Notes: generated by a model not told the origin, from the sequence alone. DNA of 64,000 nucleotides from Oceanirhabdus sp942490885 (GCA_942490885.1 CALNYT010000002.1:744001-808000), one strand, 5' to 3'. Positions 1-8,780 are shown, numbered from the stretch's first letter. Made by a program: numbers and translations.

Positions 1-511
1 AATGGCATCTTTGTATCTGAATGACTGTAAGATTAAAAAAAATGCTTTATTGGGTAGAGAAGGTCAAGGTATGTCAATATTTAATTATACAATGGCAAAA
101 GAACGTCCGTTACTTTTGGCCTTTCAGGTTGGTATTATGGATGCACAGTTACAAAAAAATATACAGTTTTGTAAAATGAGAAAACAAGGTGGAAAGTCTA
201 TTTTTGAATATCAATCAGTACAAAACAGAATAGCAGATATGGCAGTTAGATTAGAAGCTAGCAAACTATTTTTGAAAGAAATAACGGAACAAATGAGTAA
301 TAATAAAAATACATATGCGATATCATCAATTGCAAAATTGTATATAAGTGAGAGTTTGGTTAATAATTGCTTGTCATCTATGAAAAATATGGGAACGTTA
401 GGCTATCTTGCCGAGTATGCGGCAGAACAGCAGCTAAGAGATAGCCTTGGTAGTCTATTTTATTCAGGTACTTCAGATATTCAAAGAAATATAATAGCAA
501 ATATGATATAA
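1..511 (+). CDS. acyl-CoA dehydrogenase-type flavoprotein, C-terminal part
   Basis: This is the 3' part of an acyl-CoA dehydrogenase-family gene; its beginning lies before the window, so the ATG at 2 is probably internal. The visible 169 residues cover the end of the beta domain and the C-terminal helical bundle, ending in FYSGTSDIQRNIIANMI, the usual FAD-contact tail. At the position where butyryl-CoA dehydrogenases carry the catalytic Glu (YEGT) this protein has Ser (YSGT). Instead a Glu sits in MAKERPLLLA (residue 34, codon at 101), the helix-G position used by isovaleryl-CoA dehydrogenase and by prolyl-carrier-protein oxidases. It lies 9 bases before the adenylating ligase and close to an ETF pair, so oxidation of a ligase-activated, carrier-bound acyl group is a reasonable role. 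The family call is firm; the substrate is inference. Confidence 0.85.
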   Translation, partial: MASLYLNDCKIKKNALLGREGQGMSIFNYTMAKERPLLLAFQVGIMDAQLQKNIQFCKMRKQGGKSIFEYQSVQNRIADMAVRLEASKLFLKEITEQMSNNKNTYAISSIAKLYISESLVNNCLSSMKNMGTLGYLAEYAAEQQLRDSLGSLFYSGTSDIQRNIIANMI

Positions 512-520
512 GGAGGTAGT

Positions 521-1978
521 ATGTTATATAATTTATTAAGAAAATCTGCTCAGAATTATCCAGATAATATTGCAGCAGAAGATAAAAGTGGAACAATCAC
601 ATATAAAGAGCTTTATAATATTAGTCAAGTTATTGGGAAATCGATTTCAGCGAAATTTCAAAGTAATAATGGGGTGATTGGTATTCTTATGGATAAATCA
701 ATTGATTATCTATCATCAATATTTGGTGTCTTGTTTACCCAAAATGCTTATGTTCCTTTAGATCAAGGAATGCCAATTGATAGATTGAAATATATCCTTA
801 GAAATGCTGGTATAAGTTATCTAATAACTGATTCAAAACATTATAATCTGGCATGTGAAATATGCGATCAATCTAATGTACTGTTGTTTAATCGGACTGA
901 ATTTTCTAATCAAGAAATAGAAGGTTATGATACTAATAATGTGAGTGGTTCAGAAGAGAGTTTGGCATATATTTTATATACATCAGGATCTACTGGATTT
1001 CCTAAGGGGATAATGCATACTCATAGAAGTGCTCATGCATTTATTAAATGGGCAACTGAATATTTTCAGGTCAAAGAAAACGATGTTTTTTCATCTCATG
1101 CTCCATTTCATTTTGATCTGTCTATTTTTGATATATATGTATGTATATCGGTTGGTGCTAAACTTTGTATTTTGCCAAAATCAATTTCTAGTTTTCCTGC
1201 ATCATTAATTGAGTTTATCAAAGTTAAACAGATAACTATTTGGTATTCTGTACCATTTATTCTTGTTAGTATGTTTTCGAATGCAAATATGAAAGAAGAA
1301 CCATTTCATAGTTTGCGTACTATTATTTATGCTGGTGAATCTATGTCACTTCAAAATGCTATGAGGATTAAAGATTTGCAACCATGGACAGAAATTTATA
1401 ATCTTTATGGCCCAACTGAAACCAATGTTATTACTTATTATAAATTAGATGAGTTAACTTCTTCGCGGAGTGATCAAGAGATTCCTATTGGATATCCGTG
1501 TCCGTATGCACATATTCGTGTTTTGGATGAACACGGTATTGAGGTGAAAAATGGTGAAATTGGGGAATTAGTAGTAAAAAGCAAATCATTAATGTCTGGC
1601 TATGTTGATAATGGAAGAATAAATCAGAATGATTTTGAATATGCAACAGGAGATATTGTTAAGAAGGAATCTGACAACCTATTTGTCTTTGTAGGAAGAA
1701 AAGATTATATGGCAAAAGTTAATGGTTTTAGGGTTGAGTTAGGGGATATAGAAAATAATATTAAAAAATTTCCGAATATAGATGATTGCTATGTCAAAGT
1801 AAAAAAAGAAAATGGCAGAGATATTATCGAGGTTATGATAGATTCAAAAGATGATATTGATATATTAAAATTGAAGCAATTCATGGCAACGAAAGTACCT
1901 GGTTATATGCTTCCTAATAATTATGTTGTTAGTCATAATTTAGAACGGAATACTCGAGGTAAAATAATTAGGAGGTGA
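521..1978 (+). CDS. stand-alone AMP-forming acyl/aminoacyl adenylating ligase
   Basis: A 485-residue ANL-superfamily enzyme that should activate a carboxylic or amino acid with ATP and pass it to a phosphopantetheine thiol. Core motifs are complete: ILYTSGSTGFPKG near residues 150-163, HFDLSIFDIY (A4), NLYGPTET (A5), YATGDIV (A7), FVGRKDYMAKVNGFRVE (A8), and the terminal RGKIIRR with the catalytic Lys near 481. The length and lack of condensation or carrier domains fit a DltA- or PltF-like single-domain ligase. A GGAGG ribosome site precedes the ATG. The next gene (etfB) follows 8 bases after the stop, so co-transcription with the flanking genes is likely. The natural partner is the free carrier protein encoded at 14302. 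I cannot read the substrate from the pocket. Confidence 0.9.
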   Translation: MLYNLLRKSAQNYPDNIAAEDKSGTITYKELYNISQVIGKSISAKFQSNNGVIGILMDKSIDYLSSIFGVLFTQNAYVPLDQGMPIDRLKYILRNAGISYLITDSKHYNLACEICDQSNVLLFNRTEFSNQEIEGYDTNNVSGSEESLAYILYTSGSTGFPKGIMHTHRSAHAFIKWATEYFQVKENDVFSSHAPFHFDLSIFDIYVCISVGAKLCILPKSISSFPASLIEFIKVKQITIWYSVPFILVSMFSNANMKEEPFHSLRTIIYAGESMSLQNAMRIKDLQPWTEIYNLYGPTETNVITYYKLDELTSSRSDQEIPIGYPCPYAHIRVLDEHGIEVKNGEIGELVVKSKSLMSGYVDNGRINQNDFEYATGDIVKKESDNLFVFVGRKDYMAKVNGFRVELGDIENNIKKFPNIDDCYVKVKKENGRDIIEVMIDSKDDIDILKLKQFMATKVPGYMLPNNYVVSHNLERNTRGKIIRR

Positions 1979-1986
1979 AATGATAA

Positions 1987-2751
1987 ATGAATATTGTTGT
2001 ATGCTTGAAATATATTAACTCTACTGAAGAATATAGAGAAAAACTCCTACCTTTTAGTCCCTGTGATAGAAATGCATTAGGGATGGCATTAGCCATTAAA
2101 AAAGAGTGGGAAAATATAACTGTTTCTGTTGTTAGTATGGGTCCCAACCAGGCTTCAAGATCTTTACAGGATCTTTATAGTTATGGTGTGGATGAAGTTT
2201 ATCTGATTAGTGACAAATGCTTTGCTGGTTCAGATACTTTAGCTACAACGTATGTACTAGCATCCGCTATTGAAAAAATAAATCAACTTCAACCAATTGA
2301 ACTGATTTTATGTGGGAAAAATACAATTGATAGTAATACTGGGCAAGTTGGTCCAGGATTAGCTTATCGGCTTAATACAGAATATTATGATTTATTGCAA
2401 AAGATTCATAAAACAGAAGAGGGCAATGTTTACGAGACAGAAAGGTACTTTGTAAGTAATCCAGAAAGTCGTGTATTAGCAACCGTAAATGTGGAGTGTT
2501 GTATACCATTTCCCACAATTCATAATATACAACTTGCGAAAAATAAAAACATTGTTTTATGGAATAACAAAGATTTAGGATTAGATACAAATCGAGTTGG
2601 ATTATCTGGCTCTCCCACTAAGTTGGTGAAAGCGGATACAAAATATCCTTCTTCAATTAAAAAAACATTTATAGAAGGTAATCTACAAGTAAAGTTAAGT
2701 TTTTTGCAAGAAATTATAGATAGCAAAGGATGTTGTGAAGCGAATGGATAA
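1987..2751 (+). CDS. etfB: electron transfer flavoprotein beta subunit (pair 1)
   Basis: A 254-residue EtfB-family protein: MNIVVCLKYI at the N terminus, PCDRNALGMALAIK after it, the VVSMGP strand, and the LILCGKNTIDSNTGQVGPGLAYRL segment that binds the AMP/FAD cofactor. EtfB pairs with EtfA to carry electrons between acyl-CoA dehydrogenases and reductases in the cytoplasm. It sits 8 bases after the ligase gene and overlaps etfA, so subunit stoichiometry is probably kept by translational coupling. A second, diverged etfB lies at 7028; two ETF pairs in one cluster suggest that different dehydrogenases have different electron partners. The family assignment is secure; the physiological partner is not. 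Confidence 0.93.
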   Translation: MNIVVCLKYINSTEEYREKLLPFSPCDRNALGMALAIKKEWENITVSVVSMGPNQASRSLQDLYSYGVDEVYLISDKCFAGSDTLATTYVLASAIEKINQLQPIELILCGKNTIDSNTGQVGPGLAYRLNTEYYDLLQKIHKTEEGNVYETERYFVSNPESRVLATVNVECCIPFPTIHNIQLAKNKNIVLWNNKDLGLDTNRVGLSGSPTKLVKADTKYPSSIKKTFIEGNLQVKLSFLQEIIDSKGCCEANG

Positions 2752-3736
2752 GTTATGGGTATTTTGTAGTTTCAATGATGAGTATGAGAATAATATGACG
2801 CAATCGCTGCTCTCAAAGGTTTGTGAATTCACTGAAAGCAATGATGTTAAGTTAGAATTAATTTGTATGGTTCAGTCAGATGAACAACCTGAAATTCCTT
2901 TGAAACAATTGTCTAATTTAGGTGTTTCAAAAGTTAATATTTACAGAAATATTCAATTTGACATGATTCATATTCAGAGTTACATTATTGCAATGCAGAA
3001 ATTGATAAAACAGCATCAGCCAAATTATTTATTATTTACTGGAACAGCATTTCATAAAAATATTGCTGCACAATTGGCAACCGCAATGGAGTTTGGTTTA
3101 ACTGCTGAGTGTACAGAATATTTGATGACAGAAAATAACGATTTTATACAAATACGTCCAACATTTGATGGAAATACTTATGCACATATTATTACAGACA
3201 GTTCTCTTAAAATGTCGACAGCTTTACCAGTTATAAATACTTTTGAAGAACACAAAAAGAACTGTACTGATATTAAAGTGGTTGAAACAGATATACTATT
3301 GGATAATATCAATCATAAGGGTTTAATACAAATTAAGAATCAAGGGGTAGTTGAATCGAGAAAATTGCATGAATATGATATTGTTCTTGCTGGAGGAATG
3401 GGTCTAAAATCAAAAGAAAATTTTGAGAAATTGCAATTATTGGCTAAAAAGAGTAACATGGGTATAGCGGCAACAAGACCTGTGGTAGAAATGGGATGGG
3501 CTGAAAAATCTTGTCTAATTGGTATGTCGGGACAATGTATATCACCAAAGCTTTATATTGCTTTTGGAATATCAGGATCGCTACAACATATAGAGGGAAT
3601 TAAGGGAACAGAGAAAATTATTTCTATTAATAATGATAAAGATGCACCATTACATGCCATTAGTAATTATATTATCATAGAAGATGCAGCAGATATGATA
3701 AATAGTTTACTGGATAAAACACAAGTTGATATATAA
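2735..3736 (+). CDS. etfA: electron transfer flavoprotein alpha subunit (pair 1)
   Basis: A 333-residue EtfA. The C-terminal FAD domain is complete: IVLAGGMGLKSKENFEKL, AATRPVVEMGW, LIGMSGQCISPKLYIAFGIS, QHIEGI and IISINNDKDAPLHAISNY. The N-terminal domain is typical (LLFTGTAFHKNIAAQLA). The GTG at 2735 is 4 bases after an AAAGGA site, while an ATG at 2744 also exists 13 bases after it, so the exact start is uncertain. Either start overlaps the end of etfB. The protein forms the electron carrier with the preceding gene product, accepting electrons from the cluster's dehydrogenases. After the stop there is a weak hairpin (around 3773-3796) without a long T-tract, so transcription may continue to 3849. 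Confidence 0.93.
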   Translation: MKRMDKLWVFCSFNDEYENNMTQSLLSKVCEFTESNDVKLELICMVQSDEQPEIPLKQLSNLGVSKVNIYRNIQFDMIHIQSYIIAMQKLIKQHQPNYLLFTGTAFHKNIAAQLATAMEFGLTAECTEYLMTENNDFIQIRPTFDGNTYAHIITDSSLKMSTALPVINTFEEHKKNCTDIKVVETDILLDNINHKGLIQIKNQGVVESRKLHEYDIVLAGGMGLKSKENFEKLQLLAKKSNMGIAATRPVVEMGWAEKSCLIGMSGQCISPKLYIAFGISGSLQHIEGIKGTEKIISINNDKDAPLHAISNYIIIEDAADMINSLLDKTQVDI

Positions 3737-3848
3737 AATTATTTAATACCTTGATAGCGCTCAAGTGGTTTTCAAAGACATAATTTGAAAAACTTCAATA
3801 AATAGAGTAAACATTAAAGAGCTTAAATTTATCAAAGGAGATAAACTT

Positions 3849-4502
3849 ATGGAACAAGAAATAAAAGAGTTTCTAAGCAACCATGGCATAAAATTCATTC
3901 AATTTGTAGATATAAGTCATTTGGGATACTCTCAAAATCAAGGTTTCCCAAAAGCTATTATATTTGGTATTCCATTTTCAAAAGAGTATCTAATGAAATT
4001 TTGTGAAGATGAGTCCACTGATAAACAAGAATTTAAAGAACTTGAACGAAATACAGATAGAACAGCAGATATTTTAACAGAGTTTTTAATAAGTAAAGGA
4101 TATAATTCAATTTCTCAATCTGAACAGAGTGTCGAAGATAATAAATTATTTAATGTAGAGAAGTTAAGTTCAGCTTTGCCTCATAAAACTATTGCTGTAT
4201 TAGGAGGAGTAGGCTGGATTGGAAAGAACAATTTGTTAGTAACTCAGAAATATGGATGCGCAATTAGTATGTGTTCTGTGCTTACAGATGCACCTTTGTT
4301 AACAGAAAACCATGATATTATACAGTCTAAATGCGGAAATTGCAATATATGTAAAGATATATGCGATGCTGATGCAATATTTGGACAAAATTGGTGTAAA
4401 TCTACTGGCAGAGATTTTTTAATTGATGTGGATAAGTGTTCTACATGCGTAAAGTGTATTGCATTTTGTCCATGGTCTATAAAATATAGATGTAGTAAGT
4501 AA
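3849..4502 (+). CDS. QueG-like double [4Fe-4S] protein
   Basis: A 217-residue protein resembling the epoxyqueuosine reductase (QueG) family: a short N-terminal domain, the signature GGVGWIGKNNLLVT near residues 118-131, CAISMCSVLTDAPL, then two cysteine clusters (CGNCNICKDIC and CSTCVKCIAFCP) that should bind two [4Fe-4S] clusters. QueG proper is about 300-380 residues and binds cobalamin; this shorter form lacks the C-terminal HEAT-like repeats, so a tRNA function is doubtful. A related domain appears fused at 12936 in the same cluster. A role as a low-potential reductase or electron carrier in the pathway is inferred from context only. The ATG follows AAAGGAGAT at good spacing. Confidence 0.75.
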   Translation: MEQEIKEFLSNHGIKFIQFVDISHLGYSQNQGFPKAIIFGIPFSKEYLMKFCEDESTDKQEFKELERNTDRTADILTEFLISKGYNSISQSEQSVEDNKLFNVEKLSSALPHKTIAVLGGVGWIGKNNLLVTQKYGCAISMCSVLTDAPLLTENHDIIQSKCGNCNICKDICDADAIFGQNWCKSTGRDFLIDVDKCSTCVKCIAFCPWSIKYRCSK

Positions 4503-4549
4503 AGATAATTTCTTTATCTAGTCTTATATCAATTAGAAAGGAGATACTT

Positions 4550-5608
4550 ATGGAATATTTATCGGAAATAAAACCATTTGATGAGTTTTGGCTTAATTGC
4601 TCTATTAATAATATAATATCAATTTTATTTTCTTATGAACCTAGTTATAAATATTTTATGTATTCTAATGATTATTGTTATAACAGTTCATATATTGGAA
4701 CACATAATGGTGAAATATATAATGCTAATTTTGTTAGATTGGATTTTTTTAAAAATAAACCAATTACTAACAGTGAATCTGAATTTATTAATTCATTGGG
4801 CTTTATTAAATTAGAAAAATGTAATTATAAAGATACATTTTATTTTTTAGAAGAAATTAATGAGTTATTGAAGAAGAGAAAAATAATTGCACCTCTTGTT
4901 GATTTATATTACTGGAATAAGAATGGATATTCGTGGAATAATAATCATAAATGGCACTATACATTACTAACAGGATATAGTAGTGAAAGAAAAGAGTATT
5001 TTGCTATAGAAGATGATGCTTATCAAAATTATGGTATAATCACTGAATCAGAAAGTACTTTAATTTCATCTATACAAAGTAATTGGCATAAGCCTAAAGA
5101 TTCGACAGACTATTTAAAATATACATTACCTAAATCAATTCCTAAATATGTTCTGCCGTTATATGAAGTAAAAAATAATATTCAGAAGATCATAACAAGC
5201 ATAAATCAAATCGATTATGACAACTTATTTATTTTTGAAAATAGCGAAGATGGAATTAAAAATTATTTTTGGTTGCAACCATACTTTATGATTCAAATTA
5301 TAAATAGACAAAATGCAAATATAGCACTATTAAAAAGATTATATCAAAAGAAGTGCTTAGATAATAACTCATTGAATAATTCGTTGTGTGAAATAACTAA
5401 TATTATAAATATATGGAAAGAAATTAGAAGCATTGTTATAAAAGTTGGATATTTGAATATGAATTCATTTGGAAATAAATATTATAGTAAACTTCGATTA
5501 TTGATTCAACAGGCTCTTGAAAAGGAATTGTATATGTGGAAGTCTATAGAAGATGCAATAGTTTCTTTTGATTTGTGTAACCTAGAAATTGATTTGGCAT
5601 CACCATAA
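4550..5608 (+). CDS. BtrH-like Cys/His acyltransferase or C39-type peptidase homologue
   Basis: A 352-residue protein. The N-terminal half looks like the BtrH_N / C39-peptidase-like fold: a Cys at residue 17 (FWLNCSINNII) where the nucleophile is expected, a His in NNHKWHYTLLTGY and an Asp in AIEDDAYQNYG, giving a possible Cys-His-Asp triad. The C-terminal half is helical and unrecognised. BtrH in butirosin biosynthesis moves an acyl group from a carrier protein to an amine, which would fit a cluster with a free carrier protein and a ligase. A GAAAGGAGA site precedes the ATG. The gene is followed by 476 bases with no gene, so it probably ends its transcription unit. The family call is moderate; the acyl-transfer role is inference. 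Confidence 0.55.
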   Translation: MEYLSEIKPFDEFWLNCSINNIISILFSYEPSYKYFMYSNDYCYNSSYIGTHNGEIYNANFVRLDFFKNKPITNSESEFINSLGFIKLEKCNYKDTFYFLEEINELLKKRKIIAPLVDLYYWNKNGYSWNNNHKWHYTLLTGYSSERKEYFAIEDDAYQNYGIITESESTLISSIQSNWHKPKDSTDYLKYTLPKSIPKYVLPLYEVKNNIQKIITSINQIDYDNLFIFENSEDGIKNYFWLQPYFMIQIINRQNANIALLKRLYQKKCLDNNSLNNSLCEITNIINIWKEIRSIVIKVGYLNMNSFGNKYYSKLRLLIQQALEKELYMWKSIEDAIVSFDLCNLEIDLASP

Positions 5609-5711
5609 TTTAGTCGAAATGATTAATAAAAATGGCTTTAAATTTTGAATAATAATAAAATAAACAACACACAAAACTATAAAATAACTAAATTTGTAAA
5701 AAACAAAAAAG

Positions 5712-5740
5712 TTGACATAAGTTGTAAAATAGTTTATCAT
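5712..5740 (+). promoter_or_regulatory. predicted sigma-A promoter
   Basis: TTGACA at 5712-5717 and TATCAT at 5735-5740 are separated by exactly 17 bases, a near-consensus vegetative promoter. It would start transcription around 5747 and give the methyltransferase mRNA a leader of about 340 bases. Confidence 0.65.
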
Positions 5741-5930
5741 ATTCACTATATTATCATTAATGGTGAAAATGTAAAAAAAATATATATATGGCTTTGTTTT
5801 TTTAGATAAGGCTTTCAAACTTATGTTTCATAATTTAAGAAAGTCTTTAAGTATAATTGATAAATAATACTAGGTTGAATTATTGAATATAATAATTACT
5901 TCATAGTTAGTAAGAGGATATAAAATTTAA

Positions 5931-6018
5931 ACCTATAAATCATACAACTTCTTGGCGGAAACGGGTGATTTATGGGTTAGCAGCGTAATAGTTTTATGTT
6001 ATTAACTTTGCTATTTTT
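5931..6018 (+). ncRNA. structured 5' leader with terminator-like hairpin, class unknown
   Basis: Bases 5931-5942 (ACCTATAAATCA) pair over 12 positions with 5966-5977 (TGATTTATGGGT), enclosing a 23-base loop that contains GGCGGAAACGGG. Directly after it, TAGCA (5978-5982) and TGCTA (6009-6013) bracket a second hairpin followed by a T-tract (6014-6018). No coding sequence lies between this and the methyltransferase start at 6085. The layout (promoter, folded domain, terminator-like hairpin, gene) is that of a riboswitch or attenuator, but I do not recognise the class. The rest of 5609-6084 shows no gene. Confidence 0.45.
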
Positions 6019-6084
6019 ATTTTATGTAAAAATCAGATTTGAAAGTTAAAAAAGTAAAAAAAAAATAAAGAGAGGTAAAAAAAA

Positions 6085-6924
6085 ATGAGTGATTACAAAA
6101 AGGAGCAACCATGGGTAAGTGGGGGTTATGAAAGTTTCACAGAACGGGGTGGATTTGAGGATATATATGTAACCTATGATTCAGAAACATTAAGGTATTT
6201 TTTGGATGGTGCAAAAGCTCTAATCGATGAATTGGAAATGGACGGAGTTGAGTCTGTTCTAGATGTGGGAACTGGAACAGGGCATATAGCGCTTGAAGTT
6301 GCAAAACGCTACCCAAACTTAAAAGTTGTGGGCGTAGACAATTCAACAGGTATGCTCAGCAAAGCTGAAATCAAGAAAGGGGATATAAGTAATGTCTCAT
6401 TCATAAAGCATGACTGGGAGCAATTAGAAAGTATGGAAGGGAAATATGATGTGGTTACAAACTCATTTGGTGTCAACTTTGTAAAAGATATGGACAAGTT
6501 CGCTACCTCAGTGTTCTCAAAGATAAACCCAAAAGGTAAATTTGCTTTTGTGAATTTTGCTGATGGAGGATTTGAACCACTATCAACGGAGTTGTTTTCA
6601 GATCTTTTTAAAATGTCACTATTGAGAAGGGAACCAACACCAGTATCACCTGCAAATGACCTACTAATAAAACTTATGGAAGAGAGAGGGCTTGAAACTT
6701 TAAAAGTAATCAATAAGCAATTCGAATATCCTTTAGAAAAAGCAGAACAGTGGTGGACAGTAGTATCGCGTACAGCAATTAGAGAAAATTTTTTCAATGA
6801 TCTTACCGAAAACGAGCTTGAAGAGTTCAAATGTGAACATCTCAAAAACATTCAGAAATTGATAGATAATGGATGTAATAAGCTTTTAATTTCGGCAACT
6901 ATTTTTGTTGGAAGAGCTAACTAG
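6085..6924 (+). CDS. class I SAM-dependent methyltransferase
   Basis: A 279-residue Rossmann-type methyltransferase. Motif I is DVGTGTGHIALEVA (about residues 61-74), followed by the acidic strand end VVGVDNSTGMLSKA and the motif-IV-like YDVVTNSFGVNF. It resembles the UbiE/Methyltransf_11/25 group that methylates small molecules. Base composition and codon use look slightly less AT-rich than neighbours, and it has its own promoter and structured leader, so it may be regulated apart from the rest or be a later insertion in the cluster. AGAGAGG lies upstream of the ATG. O-, N- or C-methylation of the pathway product is possible; the substrate cannot be read. Confidence 0.85.
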   Translation: MSDYKKEQPWVSGGYESFTERGGFEDIYVTYDSETLRYFLDGAKALIDELEMDGVESVLDVGTGTGHIALEVAKRYPNLKVVGVDNSTGMLSKAEIKKGDISNVSFIKHDWEQLESMEGKYDVVTNSFGVNFVKDMDKFATSVFSKINPKGKFAFVNFADGGFEPLSTELFSDLFKMSLLRREPTPVSPANDLLIKLMEERGLETLKVINKQFEYPLEKAEQWWTVVSRTAIRENFFNDLTENELEEFKCEHLKNIQKLIDNGCNKLLISATIFVGRAN

Positions 6925-7027
6925 TGTAAGCCACCATGAAATATTGTAGGTAACTAATATATTTTAATAATAAAAAATACGTGTTTATCCAAAGTAAGGA
7001 TTGAACTTGTATAGTTTAGGAGTGCAT

Positions 7028-7783
7028 ATGAAAATATTTGTTTGTGTAAAACCTGTATTTGCTACTGATGATAGAATTAAGATTAATCAAGATTCTGACA
7101 TTGTATCACTAAAAGGGAGCGTTGTCATTAATCCTTTTGATGAATATGCTATTGAAGAATCCCTTAGATTAAGAGAAATGTGGGGTGATTCTACAGTGAC
7201 AGTAGTGTCTTATGGTAATGAAGATCAGGAAAGTGTGTCGTATTCTGCTCTGGCAATGGGGGCTGATAATGCCGTGTTTATTACGAGCAAAGAAAAAACA
7301 TTAACAATTGATAGTTTTAAAACTGCGACACAGTTATTTAATTACATGGCAAAAGAAAATCCAGATTGCATTATTATGGGGAAAGAAGCAGCAGATACTC
7401 AAAACGCTGCAGTTGGACCTATTTTGGCTTCTCTTATGGAATTCCCGATTGCTACTAATGTTCACAAATGTGATTTTTTTGAGGATTTTGTTGAAATTGA
7501 GAGGTCAGTGTCTGGTAGTATTCAGCAACAGATTCAGATGAAGTTTCCTTGCGTTATAACAGTTACCAAAGGTATTAATAAACCTAGATACCCATCAATT
7601 AAGAATATAATAAATGCAAAAAATAAACCATTTTTAAGGTTGGAAGAACAAGAGGTTTTATATAACCATGAAAACTCTCCAGTATTATTTAGCTATCCAC
7701 CAGAGAAAAGTAAATGTTGTATGTTAAAAAAAGACGAGCATGAAATTGCAGATCAAATATTAAAAATACTTAAAATGAATTAA
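7028..7783 (+). CDS. etfB: electron transfer flavoprotein beta subunit (pair 2)
   Basis: An EtfB of about 251 residues: MKIFVCVKPVFATDDRIKIN, then NPFDEYAIEESLRLRE, VVSYGNE, ALAMGADNAVFIT and IIMGKEAADTQNAAVGPILA. Compared with the copy at 1987 it is clearly a different lineage. The ATG at 7028 is preferred because AGGAG (7018-7022) lies 5 bases before it; an in-frame upstream ATG at 7001 has no ribosome site. It is followed after 16 bases by its alpha subunit and then by an acyl-CoA dehydrogenase, which makes the three genes a likely functional unit passing electrons from that dehydrogenase. Confidence 0.93.
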   Translation: MKIFVCVKPVFATDDRIKINQDSDIVSLKGSVVINPFDEYAIEESLRLREMWGDSTVTVVSYGNEDQESVSYSALAMGADNAVFITSKEKTLTIDSFKTATQLFNYMAKENPDCIIMGKEAADTQNAAVGPILASLMEFPIATNVHKCDFFEDFVEIERSVSGSIQQQIQMKFPCVITVTKGINKPRYPSIKNIINAKNKPFLRLEEQEVLYNHENSPVLFSYPPEKSKCCMLKKDEHEIADQILKILKMN

Positions 7784-7799
7784 AGGGAAAGTATCCACT

Positions 7800-8732
7800 A
7801 TGATGAAGAAATTGATAATAATAATAACTGAATCTACTCAGAGTCAAAAGATGAAGCTACTGCAATATTCAAAACAAAGATTTCCAGGTTGGCAGATATG
7901 TGTGATTAATGTATTGAACAAAGACAGTAATACACAATTTGGAGGTAATGGTAGACATCGAGAAATTAAAAGAAAAATTAACACTATAGAGGAGCTTACT
8001 CAAATAATTAGTTCATCAAATCTTGTTATTGGACAATCAAACCCAAGTATAGATGAAATACTTCCATATATTGCTGGTAAAACTCATTCAATGAGTTTTA
8101 ATAAGTGTTCGAATATTATATTTGATTCTAGTTCAAATCTTTTAAAAGTATCTAAAGATATTTATGGAAGTCGAATTAATATGAATACTCATATTAAAGA
8201 GTTAAATCATACGGTTTTTATTTCCTTATTGAATATTGAGTTTGAGTTTGAAGGTGAAATTATCGATGAAGAAATAGAATATTATACAATTAATCGTGAT
8301 GTAATATTTGGGGGTAATTATAAAATATTTGAAAAAAAAGCACCTTCCACCAAAAAAAAAGATATAAACGATGCTTCTATTGTTGTTGCTGGAGGACGAG
8401 GTATAAAAAATAATGAAGATTTTGAACTTTTAAAAATACTTGCTGACAAGATTGATGGAGCTTTGGGGGCTTCTAGAGCAATAGTTGATGAGGGATTTAT
8501 AGGGGAAGAGGCTCAAGTAGGTCAGACTGGTAAAACTATTAACCCTGATTATTACATAGCATTTGGAATTTCAGGGACGATACAACATGTAGCTGGAATG
8601 AGGAACAGTAGAACTATAATAGCTGTTAATAAAGATAAGGATGCACCTATATTTCAGTTTGCTGATTATGGAGTTGTTCTTGATTATAAAGATATAGTAC
8701 TGAGCTTAATCGAGAAGTTAAGCACAAAATAA
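7800..8732 (+). CDS. etfA: electron transfer flavoprotein alpha subunit (pair 2)
   Basis: A 310-residue EtfA. The FAD-binding C-terminal domain is intact: IVVAGGRGIKNNEDFELL, GALGASRAIVDEGFI, QVGQTGKTINPDYYIAFGIS, QHVAGM, IIAVNKDKDAPIFQFADYG. The N-terminal domain is shorter and more diverged than usual. Two in-frame ATGs (7800 and 7803) are possible starts. It forms the heterodimer with the gene at 7028 and is followed by a full acyl-CoA dehydrogenase at 8781, as in many Clostridium bcd-etf operons, although no crotonase or thiolase gene is present here, so ordinary butyrate metabolism is unlikely to be its task. Confidence 0.92.
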   Translation: MMKKLIIIITESTQSQKMKLLQYSKQRFPGWQICVINVLNKDSNTQFGGNGRHREIKRKINTIEELTQIISSSNLVIGQSNPSIDEILPYIAGKTHSMSFNKCSNIIFDSSSNLLKVSKDIYGSRINMNTHIKELNHTVFISLLNIEFEFEGEIIDEEIEYYTINRDVIFGGNYKIFEKKAPSTKKKDINDASIVVAGGRGIKNNEDFELLKILADKIDGALGASRAIVDEGFIGEEAQVGQTGKTINPDYYIAFGISGTIQHVAGMRNSRTIIAVNKDKDAPIFQFADYGVVLDYKDIVLSLIEKLSTK

Positions 8733-8780
8733 GTTAATAATTTAAGTAATTATAAATTAAAAAATGAGGAGGAAGTAGGT

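Noticed and set aside
5931..6018. ZTP, SAM, c-di-GMP, TPP, THF or T-box riboswitch identity for the methyltransferase leader
   Set aside because: Conserved cores of these classes were looked for and not found, so it is kept as unclassified.
6309..6851. 180-residue minus-strand ORF opposite the methyltransferase
   Set aside because: Shadow of a clear methyltransferase gene, Ser/Leu-rich, no domain and no ribosome site.
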